DNA of 64,000 nucleotides from Nageia nagi (lineage: Eukaryota > Pinophyta), in contig JBITNC010000002.1 of assembly GCA_050084985.1 (NCBI GenBank), forward strand, positions 38,812,001-38,876,000, given 5' to 3'. Positions 10,011 through 19,624 of this stretch are shown here, one piece after another. A program made the position numbers and the translations under genes. Each line of letters starts with the position of its first letter. Position 1 is the stretch's first letter. The notes under the pieces were generated by a model that worked only from the letters and a program-made list of their open reading frames with translations, was not told where the DNA came from and did no database searches.

Positions 10011-10530
10011 TCTCAACGTTCAACTCTTATCATGTTTACCCCCGCCTTTCTTTCGTCTTTTTCACGTCCTTCAACGAGAGTTACGGGCTTCCCTTTGTAC
10101 GTGAACGGCGGCCTCCTCTTCACAATCAACAAATTGATTTTTAAAAGAGTGAAATTACTAAATTTTTTAAGACTTATTTTTGCATTTGATGCTTGTGAGT
10201 CGAACAACACGACGACAAGCAGCATTTACCATGAGGAATTCCTTATTCTTCTGAGCCCTTCTGGATTTCGAATGATGTAGTTGTCGTATTGGATGTTCAG
10301 CCTCGCCTTCTCTTATTCAATGCGCACACTCGTTGTGTGGCCCAGAGAAATCTAGAGAATATCCATATATTTCTGTGGCCTTCCAGAATTGGAATGAGAT
10401 AGTTTTGTTGGAATGTATATTCTCATCTTCTCTTTTTCAATGGGAAAAACTCGTGTGATAGAGAACTAGAAATTAACGTGATCAAATTGATGGGTGGATT
10501 CTTTTAAGCTTTCTTTTCGCTATTTGATTT
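10011..10530. other. CpG-retaining stretch with a 122-bp tandem duplication
   Basis: Unlike its surroundings, this stretch keeps many CG dinucleotides and is less AT-rich. Copy one starts at 10249 (TTCTGAGCCCTTC) and copy two at 10371 (TTCTGTGGCCTTC). They share segments such as CTTCTC(T)TATTCAATG and CTCGT(T)GTG. Open frames exist on both strands but none matches a family I know. It may be a remnant of a once unmethylated host sequence. Confidence 0.5.
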
Positions 10531-13396
10531 TGTCTATATTATTGCGTGATTAAATAAATTTAGAAGCAGGAATAGGTATATAATGAATGGTTTAAAAATA
10601 TAATGGTAGTTTGAATTCCATATAAAAAGTTATAAGGATTGGGTATAATTTTTGGTGTATAGTTATATATTTCAATATGTTTAAATTATTCAAAACTTTT
10701 TTTTTTATCTAAGAAGATAGAAGAAAAAAATGGTTGAATTATGAAGAGAATTATTGTTGTTTTATTTATTTGTAATTATTATTTGTTAAAAGAAATAAAA
10801 TATTAAAATAATCAATTACCTAATAAATATGAAGAAAGTTGAATGGGTTGAATTCATTAAAATGTTGTACTTGAAAATGGAAAATTGACTAAAGAACATA
10901 ACTTGGTTAATTGATATAATGTGCAATAATGATAAGGGTATAAACTAAGCATGTGAAAAATAAAGTATGTGAGAGAAATAGAATGTATTTAGGGATACTT
11001 TTCTTTGTTTGAATTTAAACTATTTATTTATTCCTCTCTAAATACCATTTAAGTCATCCTTAAAAAAAAGTAAAGTCAAATAGAACACAATGTTAGTTTG
11101 ATTGACTAATGTATCTTAAAGGAGTGCTCTGAACCAACCTCTTTGTTTAAGTAATTAAAATAACATTTATATAAGTATTTCAAAAAAAATCTAATTTGAT
11201 ATATCAAGGATGTAAAAAAATAAAATAAAAATTGATGAAGATTCTTGTAATGATTTTTAAATGTATATGAAAATCATTTTGATTTATCTTCTCAAACTTG
11301 TTTAAATGATTAATCATTATGTAACTTAATCATTCTCATACTCTATCACTCACACTGAAATGTTTAAAGAAACTCATACTCTATCACTCAAACTGAAATG
11401 TTTAAAAAAAATTTATACTGAAAAAATGGATAGAGAGATTTTTTAGAAAGAGTTCAAAATTCAAAACTAATTTTGTATCTATCTACTAGATTTTTACAGA
11501 TAAATCTCCATTTTGAATACTTTACTTAAGTCTACACTCAATACTTTTGGAATTTCAGGATGTCTGACTTAAAGAGATTCACTCCTCTATCAATTTTTCC
11601 TTCTCTATGAATTTTTTCTTCAATTTTTCCTTCTCTATGATTTTTTTTCTTGGGCGGATCATTTAGATTTTCTGCTAGAATTAATTTTTGAGTCTATCCT
11701 CATTGTTTCTTTCAGTTTGTTTCACAACAGTCAAACCTTTTCTGCATTGGAATATCCTCAAAATATCTTAAAAGACTATATTCTACAAAATTACTTTTTT
11801 CACGTGATGACAAGTGAATCTAATCAAATACCATGAACATAGGCCTCTTACATGCCACTATTATGACATGAATAAATTTTCTTCCCCTATTAAATACAAT
11901 CACATGAAGTGCAGCTTCAACATGGAGACTCATGAAAATTTTGATGTTATCCATGCTACATATTGAGATTTTCACATTATGGTTACATGACCTTATTCAT
12001 TAATGGAGTTTTACGGTTGTTGAAAATGAAGATATGCAAATAGTCAACCTTTGAAGTTGGCTTTGATTGGAAGAGCTCAGCAATTTACCAAAGCTTTGTA
12101 CCTAACCATGACTCCGAATGGTTTTTCTTACTTTTTAATATTTTGCCAACAATGTTTGAGGAGTTAATGAACTGAAGGGATGCTATTCAAATAATTCCAT
12201 GACTCTCAAAGGAATACCCAATATTGCTCCTTGAAGATTTGCAGGTATTTGAATCCCTAGTTAATTCACGATTGATGATTTGAGAAATCCATAGGTTATC
12301 ATGGTCTAGTTCTAAATCCATGCATGAGAACCCTAGCCTATTGAATCGATTCAGTCTAGAGAATTAGGGTGAATCTGTATCATAATTAAGCTTTGACTAT
12401 TATTATAAGTATCCTTCCCTCCCTAGTCATTTTCCTTCACGTTCGAGCCTTCTACTCCTATCATTCGGCCTCATGGCATGTCTTACGTCATACTGCGCGT
12501 TGCATATCTTAGTTCCATACTAAGTTAGATTTGGTTTTCTTCAATATTAGATAATAGAGATTCATATACTTTTTTATTTCCTTCAAACACAAGGAAGAAC
12601 TCTACATAAGCCTTATTCATATTTCAAATAGGGTGAAATAAATATACTTAAAAAGTAGCATTCCTTGTTGTATTTAATGTTTTGAAATTTAAAGTTATAA
12701 TTTTGGTATAATTTTTATTAATTAATTTTTTTAATTAAAAAATATTTAAATTAATTATGTTGAGAGGCATAATGACATCAAGATTTAATTAGATTAAGAG
12801 GTGTAATTACAATGGTTATCAAGGGCATGGAGTAGGGAGTTAAAATGTTACTTCATCTATATATCTTATAATTATTTTAAATATAAATTTAATAATATGC
12901 TACCATAACTATATTAGTTTTATATAATTTAATGTATTTAAATAGATTAGTTGTTTTAAATTTATTTTAAATTTATACATTCGTTGTTTTAAATTTCTTA
13001 TATTCATTTGCTATAAATATTAGTTTCTAAATTATTATATTATCCACAACCAAATAGTTTATAACCTATATTATTGATAATATAATATTTTTGGGAAATA
13101 GTTTCTAAATTATTTGAGAATTGTATCTCTTGGTGTTTTTTGATGTATAAGCGGTTATATAAAAGCTAGTAGTATGGTTTCTTTTGATGTACATTCTATC
13201 AATTTGAACTTTTTTTACATAGGAGTAATATAAAATGACATTAAAAAGGTATCTAAGCATATCCATTTGAAGAGCTTTGTTTGTTTATTAGTAATTTTAT
13301 GATACTTATCATTTTACTATTTTATCAATTTGTTGACACTATTAAAATGTACTATCATATAGTAACACATTTTATTATATTATTATAGATAGTTGA
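10531..13396. other. AT-rich intergenic sequence
   Basis: No gene or element is recognised. Small local tandem duplications occur: a 38-bp unit repeated twice at about 11337-11412 (CTCTATCACTCA...) and a roughly 30-bp unit at 11586-11650 (CAATTTTTCCTTCTCTATGA). Confidence 0.5.
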
Positions 13397-13510
13397 TCGA
13401 CATTTCTTGGTGTAGACATGGAGATTGATGGAGATGTTGGAAAGTTTGAGGAGTTCCTCTAAAGGCAATTATAGGTATTGTTGATAGAAATTAGTCTCCA
13501 AGTGGGAGAT

Positions 13511-14005
13511 TCTTATGAATGAAGCTTGATATGGAAGTATTTGAAAAAGAAGAAAAGTATCTTTAGGTGAGAGCTAGAAATAGAGTGTATGTAGTCATGG
13601 AGATAGGCATATCTTATCTTAATTTAGATTTAGATTTTATTCATTTCATGTATTGATTTGTAGATCTGATGATTGCATGTAACTGACTTTTCCTATTTAT
13701 GTAAGACATCTTATAGAGAGGTGGGTATCTCTTTTGGTTATTGTAAGAGAGGATGGGAAGGAGATCTCCCTTGTTGGAAGTGGTTTCTTCCGAGAGTTTT
13801 ATATCTCTTCTATGTAGATCTTGCTAAGCCTCATGTTGTGAGCATGGTGCTAAGGTGATTGGGTAGATAAAGAGGAAATGGATATTTCTATGGAGAGTAA
13901 TTAAATGATTATGTATTGGTGGATTTCCTTCTTTGGTAATGAATTTGAAAGTGAAACACTATAAATTTATTCAACAAAGTTTTATTTTTAGAGTAAATTC
14001 CAACA
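13511..14005 (+). repeat. LTR, first copy of the TRIM-like element
   Basis: About 495 bp, ending AATTCCAACA and followed by a primer binding site at 14008. It aligns along its length with 14623-15206, including the GTAAGAGAGGATGGG and TATATCTCTT blocks, and is shorter through deletions. Confidence 0.75.
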
Positions 14006-14622
14006 ATTGGTATTACGGCTATAATGTTAGGTAAGTGTTTAACATGAGGGATTAATTATAATGATCTCATGTGAGGCTAATATCATTATTTTATGGTATA
14101 TAGCTTGTATGATGTTCTATGGAGATCATTATAATGTGTTAGAGTTACACATGTAACTATGCACTATTGATATAATTTGAAGGAGATGTATGCTATGATT
14201 TTGGACAAGACATGATATTGCATTTTACAATGGAGGTTATCATCTTGTATATCTTTTCACCCATTTTGTTGTGGAAATGCTTATAACTAGATTTATGATA
14301 ACATTGGTGTACAAGAATATTTTTGATTCACACATGGCTATAGAAGCTGAAGTTAGATTTGGCTAATGATGATTTATTCATGGTTTGGACAAGGTTAGAG
14401 TTTGCACATGGAGTAGTATTTTTAGCTACTTATATGAAATCCTAATAACTAGTATGAAGAGGATGCTAATTCATGTTTTGATTCTTAAGTGTTTTTAACA
14501 ATTTTGTGCAAGGATTTCTTAGTGTAGACATGGAGATCAATGGAGATATTGGAAATTTCAAAGAGTTCCTCTAAATGGAGTTATAGGTATCATTGCTAGA
14601 AATCAATCTCCAAGTGCTAGAT

Positions 14623-15206
14623 TGTTAGGAATAGAGCTTGATATGGAAGTGTTTGAAAAAGAGAAAAGTATCTTTGGGTGCTAGCTAGAAATAGAGTCTA
14701 TGTAGTCATGGAGTCTAAAGGCATATCTTATATAAATTTAGCTTTAGATCTTATTCCTTGCAAGTGTTGCTTTATAGATATGATGACTATGTAACTTGGT
14801 TTTCCTATTTATGTAATACCTTCGATAGAGAGGTGAATATATCTTTTGGCTATTGTAAGAGAGGATGGGTAGGAGATCTCCATTATTGGAAGTGATTTCT
14901 TCCATGGAGGAGAGTTTTATATCTCTTATGTGTAGATCTTGTTAAGCACAATATTATGAGCATAGAGCTAAGGTGATCAAGTAGATCAAGAAGATATGGA
15001 TATTTCTCTAGATCTCTTTAAATGATTACGTATTGATGAATTTTCTTCTTTGGTGAATAAGAAAGATGAAAGAATCAATGTTCAAAGTGATGTAGCCCAT
15101 ATTGGGTGAACAACTATAAATCTCTTCTTTCTCATGTTTATGTGTTTTTATCTCTGATTTGGAATTTTATTCGATAAAGTTTTATTATTTAAAGTAAATA
15201 CCAACA
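14623..15206 (+). repeat. LTR, second copy of the TRIM-like element
   Basis: About 584 bp, TGTTAGGAAT to TACCAACA. Late in the LTR it has the segment GATGTAGCCCATATTGGGTGAAC, a kind of motif common in plant LTRs, which is missing from the first copy. Confidence 0.75.
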
Positions 15207-15678
15207 ATTTATAAATGAATAGCCTTAATGTTTTCATTCTTTTTTTTTTTATAAGAGTAAAAAATTAAATTTTTAAAAGCTCCTCAACCTTTTACAATCT
15301 TTAATAATCTTCTTTCAATGTTCTAAGTACCATTAAAATGAAGCCAAAAATCCAAAAATTTGTAGACTCTTAATAAATTGACTTACTCTTTTAGACAAAG
15401 CTAAATTTCTCAAAGGTATACTAAATCTTCACATACATCTCCACAAAAAAAAAACTATTGCAAAATATCCTACCTCTAAAAATAAATCTTATATATATTG
15501 GTATGAAATACTATTATGAATCCTCCACAATGGATTCCTCCCCCAACCAAATAGAGGGTAGTTTGTCTAAAGCATTCCTGAAGCCTATCTTTGCTACAAT
15601 TTCTTCAACTCACATTTATGGCCATACGTGAAGGTTTGATATATTTTCAAGTTTTCTATATATGTTGCTTTGTCTTAG
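15207..15678. other. AT-rich spacer
   Basis: No coding potential or repeat is recognised. Confidence 0.4.
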
Positions 15679-16230
15679 TGTTGGAATAGATCTAAGCTCA
15701 AACATAGCCATAACAATGAGATCAACAGAAAAATAAGAGATTCAACAATACCCACAATCTATAGCAAGAAGGAAATAGTCATCCACATTCAAGCACAAAG
15801 AAAAATGAGCATTCACATTAAGAAACACAACATAGATTTAACGAGGTTCACCTAGTGTGGGCTATGTCCCTGAAGAAACAAATTAGTCAGATCCTTTTAC
15901 TATAATCCAAATAGTAGAGAAATTACAACGAGCATCAACCTAGATGCAAAATCTCTCCAATTTCTCACAAGCTCTCTCTCAAGCTTCCATATGCACAAAC
16001 CTTAGCACACTAAAGAAAAACCTTTACATTTTTCTTCATACAAACTCCTTATAAAAGAGTCTACAACAATCTGTGACCTAAGATCAATGGTCCAAATTAC
16101 AAATTGTAACCTAATAACAATGGTTCAAATTTATCACTAAAATAACATCAACCAAATGCGTGGATATAGGGAGTAGTGGAGGACTCTTTTGTACATTAAA
16201 TGCACACATGAACCTCCTCGAAATAGTCTC
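15679..16230. repeat. Probable LTR remnant
   Basis: It begins TGTTGGAATAG and contains ATTTAACGAGGTTCACC followed by GTGGGCTATGTCCC, a sequence pattern I know from many plant Copia LTRs. The right end is not defined and no partner LTR, primer site or coding region is attached, so a solo LTR is the likeliest reading. Confidence 0.4.
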
Positions 16231-16394
16231 CACATTCTAATAACCTTTTATCTCCACATCATAACACTTAGTATTACTAAAAGAAAAAACCCATGGCATA
16301 CCTTTTAAATCAACCTCCCTGACAGAAGGACTTTTTTTTTTTAACTATTTTACAATTAAGGAAATGTGTTGGAGGGTGAAATTTAATGGTTATA

Positions 16395-16749
16395 AATTCG
16401 TGGGTGGAATGTGAATACCTTGACGATTTCTGTCACCGAACTCAACGGAATTTCTACAGTCATCGTAACAATTTTCAAACATACGGATCTATTCTTACGC
16501 ACATGTTTTCGATTTCCACGTTGTCATGTTTATTTATTGAATTACTTCGTTCTACACGTAGAACATTGTTAGTTTCTGTTGATTAGTCACAATTTGAATT
16601 CTCTATCCTATGTGCGAATCTCCAAGTTTCATGAGAATTTCGTACTCTTGTTTTTCTGTTTTAGATAAGTATTCAAGTTTCCGATTTTCATAAAAGGATT
16701 TCGTCCGTTTTTATCTGCATTCTTTTATAATTTTTTTTATTGTTCTTCA
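16395..16749 (+). repeat. Diverged copy of the dioxygenase promoter region
   Basis: It parallels the sequence upstream of the dioxygenase start at 17971. Shared blocks include TCCACGTTGT, a TTGATTAGTCA(C/G)AATTTG segment, CCAAGTTTCAT and AAGGATTTCGT, in the same order. The TATAAATA box of the downstream promoter is missing here. Both copies keep CpGs. The left edge is uncertain because similarity fades before 16490. Confidence 0.7.
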
Positions 16750-16932
16750 ACGGCATCAATTGATTTTATCAGGACTTTGCCCAGCTGGGAAAAGTCTTTT
16801 ATTAAAGTTGAGGGTATTGATGAAATTGCAAAAAACCAACTACAAGAAGTACCGGATAGATACATCATGAGTGTTGAGGAGGGACCATCGCCACCCGGAA
16901 GCACAGTACAGATGGGTCCGGGCAAAGAATAG
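16750..16932 (+). pseudogene. Duplicate of dioxygenase exon 1, start codon lost
   Basis: The frame matches the first exon at 17971 over about 49 residues, 33 identical by my count, including the run EGIDEIAKN and QEVP(D/E)RYI. The aligned start codon reads ACG (16750-16752) instead of ATG. After GPSPPG the similarity ends, and TAG stops the frame at 16930-16932. There is no following exon 2. It is a partial tandem copy of promoter plus exon 1 and is not expected to make protein. The break lies inside the exon, so the copy ended there or was cut later. Confidence 0.8.
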
Positions 16933-17480
16933 AGTCCAAATACAAATAAGGCTAATTAACCTCACTACTAATAGCCTGAATACAGTTCTTCTGACTTGAC
17001 AAAAATTTATAAAATTTTGAAGAGAAGCTAGAATACGAAATGATGCTTCGCTATCATCAAAATGCCAAGAAGATATGACCAGTAATCATGTCAAATGTTC
17101 ACAACATGTAGAGTTTCCCATAATTATCTGGTTATTGTTTAGTGGTTAGAAACCCACCTAGCATCCAAAATTTGTAATCACATTTTTAAGATGGACATCT
17201 TGATACATGGATTTTACTGGTTGAAGTGTATTTAAATCTGATTTCAATTTGCTTTGAACAATTAAAATTCTACAAATAGAAAAATAAATAGATTTTTTTA
17301 TTATAATTGAAGTGTTATATTATAGTTTAATTAATAATATTATTATTTTATATTATCAAATATCTTAACTTGTATGATATTTTTACATTATTTTTATATT
17401 TAAATGTTATTTACTTTCTTTTAAAGTGAAGGGTTTTAAATAATGATGTTATTTACTTTATTTTTATATATATAGTGGAA
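16933..17480. other. AT-rich spacer between exon-1 copy and gene promoter
   Basis: No coding region. The sequence becomes strongly A/T-rich around 17280-17470. It separates the duplicated 5' end from the CpG-containing promoter. Confidence 0.4.
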
Positions 17481-17970
17481 ATGGATCAGGAATGGGCTCC
17501 CTCTGTTGGCTAGATTATGAAGTCAGACAATTTCATGCACGAGCTATTCTTCTCCGACCGCATTCCAGTCAACGACTAGACTTTACTGTTCAGGGCACGT
17601 TTTTCATCTTTACCATTTCCAGTCGTGACATTTTTCAAGGAAATGGTGCTGCAGCCCAACTCCACTCAAAACTCTACTCAAAGCTAGAAATTTGTTGTTC
17701 CGTATACGTTTTACAAATCCACGTTGTAATTTTGATTTCTTGATTTACTCCGTTCTACCTACAACGTTGTTTTGCCTCGACAAGAAATTTCTCTTGATTA
17801 GTCAGAATTTGGATTCTATATCGTCTCTTTTAGGCCTATAAATACAGGGAATGTCCAAGTTTCATAATAATTTTGCTATAGATATAGTCTGCAAGTCTCC
17901 GAGTCTCATATAAGGATTTCGTGGGCTTTTATGTGCAGTGTCCTATAGATTTATATTTTATTTTTTTTAA
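17481..17970 (+). promoter_or_regulatory. Promoter and 5' leader of the dioxygenase locus
   Basis: A TATAAATA box lies at 17837-17844, in the context GGCCTATAAATACAGG, 127 bp before the ATG. That is a fitting distance for a plant core promoter with a leader of roughly 100 bases. The region is locally richer in C, G and CpG than its surroundings, as expected for a promoter spared from heavy methylation. Confidence 0.6.
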
Positions 17971-19624
17971 ATGTCTCAGGTTGATTTTAACAGGAGTGTG
18001 CCCAAGTGGGGAAAATCTTTTATTAGAGTTGAGGGCATTGATGAAATTGCAAAAAATGAACTACAAGAAGTACCGGAAAGATACATCAGAAGTGGTGAAA
18101 AGAAACCGTCACCACACGGAACTAAAATTTGCGATCAAGAGGCCAACATACCCATGATTGACATGGCAAAGATTGCACACCCACAACACAGACAACAAGA
18201 GATTAGTAGGATTGCCAAGGCTTGTCAAGAATGGGGTTTCTTTGAGGCAAGTTCCCAGCTTTAAAAATTATATTTTAATACTCAACCACGGTTTGTCTTT
18301 CATGCATCCTTGATTTTAGTCTACCTTTTGGAACAATATGGCGAGTAGAAGTTTTCAATAATAATATTGGGGTCAATATTCTTTTTGCAGATCGTCAATC
18401 ATGGTGTTTCTCATTCACTAATTGACAGAATGAAGAGAGTTAGTAAAGATTTTTTTGAGCTACCAAAGGAGGAGAAAGAGAGGTATGCTGTGAGACAAAG
18501 TGATCTGCAAGGCTATGGGCAGACCTTGGTTGTTTCTGAAGATCAGAAGTTGGATTGAGGCAATATATTAGGGTTGATCATGTTCCCCAAAGAACTCAAA
18601 GACCTTAGCATGTGGCCAACTATTGCTGATTTCAGGTAATCATAAATACCATAGATATTATCGTTGACCTTTTCTAAATGAAATTTGAACGTTTGAAGGT
18701 CTTCATGTTATTCAGTATTGTTCAGTGAACATTAGGATGATTTGATAAAAAAGTTTTAATTATGTAGATTACTAGTGATTTTGCAGGTTAAGTGTAGAAG
18801 AATACAATGCTGAAATCAGAAGACTTGCTGAAACACTGTTGGCTTTGATATCTGAGACATTGCAGTTGCCATGTGACTTCTTTGAGAAGAGATTTGGCAA
18901 TATGTACCAAAAGATGAGGATGAATTACTAACCTCCATGCCTCCAGCCAGATCTTGTCTTAGGCCTAAGAGCACTTGCTGAGATGACTGGCCTCACTCTA
19001 TTGCTCCAAGATGATGAGGTTGAAGGATTACAAATCCACAAGGATGACCAATGGATAACTGTGAAACCAATTCCTTATGCTCTAGTCGTCAACCTTGGAA
19101 ACTTGATAGAGGTATATAGAAGCCAGATCTTGTCTTAGGCCTAAGAGCACTTGCTGAGATGACTGGCCTCACTCTATTGCTCCAAGATGATGAGGTTGAA
19201 GGATTACAAATCCACAAGGATGACCAATGGATAACTGTGAAACCAATTCCTTATGCTCTAGTCGTCAACCTTGGAAACTTGATAGAGGTATATAGAACTT
19301 GAAAAAACTCTTTTCTGTTTAAAATAAAATTGTGAATGTTGGTTTATTTAAGTGGTGGACATGATTGTGCAGGTTATGACAAATAGAAGATATAAGATTA
19401 TTGAACACAGAGCAGTAACAAATAAGGATAAAGGAAGGCTTTCATTTGCCGTGTTCGTTGCTCCTGGATTCAATGAAGAAATTGCTCTTGCTGATCAACT
19501 TATTGATGAAACTCATCCATGCTTGTTCAGAAAATTCATACACAAAGATTATGTAGAAAATTATTTCTCTCGTGGAGTGGAGGGAAAGAATTCATTGTAT
19601 GAATATGCTGGCGTCAATAACTGA
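17971..19624 (+). pseudogene. 2-oxoglutarate/Fe(II)-dependent dioxygenase, four exons, broken
   Basis: Exons: 17971-18246, 18391-18635, 18787-19111 and 19373-19624. Phases join to 365 codons, normal for plant 2-ODDs of the SRG1 type. The N-terminal DIOX_N domain includes IPMIDMAKI and ACQEWGFFE, then IVNHGVSHSLID; exon 3 has FGNMYQKMRMNY. Family members hydroxylate or desaturate specialised metabolites in the cytosol using Fe(II), 2-oxoglutarate and oxygen. Three things break it: TGA at 18556-18558 where tryptophan is expected after EDQKLD; TAA at 18929-18931 after MNY; and replacement of the iron-binding HxD block (normally SPHSDGTGL) by RALAEMTGL. The third iron ligand (EHRAV) and the 2-oxoglutarate-binding arginine (RLSF) remain. 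Intron 1 has a GC donor (GAG/GCAAGT). Intron 3 includes a second copy of the end of exon 3. The substrate cannot be inferred. Confidence 0.9.
18945..19296 (+). repeat. Perfect 176-bp tandem duplication across exon 3 and its donor site
   Basis: 18945-19120 and 19121-19296 are identical as far as I can read. Each runs from AGCCAGATCTTG to GAGGTATATAGA, so each contains the C-terminal part of exon 3 (from PDLVLG to NLIE) and the GTATAT splice donor. The second copy lies in intron 3. Both copies already carry the mutated iron-site sequence, so the duplication came after that loss. Confidence 0.9.

Larger units (their letters stand above)
13397..15206 (+). mobile_element. TRIM-like short LTR element, partly tandem
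   Basis: Two related LTRs, 13511-14005 and 14623-15206, both end ...ACCAACA or ...TCCAACA. The second starts TGTTAGGAAT; the first has TCTTATGAAT at the same place. Both are preceded by the same 3' internal end, a CTCCAAGTG(G/C)(G/T)AGAT purine-rich tract. A primer-binding-like TGGTATTACGGCT follows the first LTR. Only about 617 bp separate them, with no gag or pol, so this is a terminal-repeat element in miniature or an internally deleted one. Because the 3' internal segment also precedes the first LTR (from 13397), the array is internal end, LTR, internal, LTR, which fits unequal recombination between copies. Confidence 0.75.

Noticed and set aside
17921-18157. Open frame overlapping dioxygenase exon 1
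   Set aside because: It is a shifted reading of exon 1; the 17971 frame carries the DIOX_N domain and joins correctly to exon 2.
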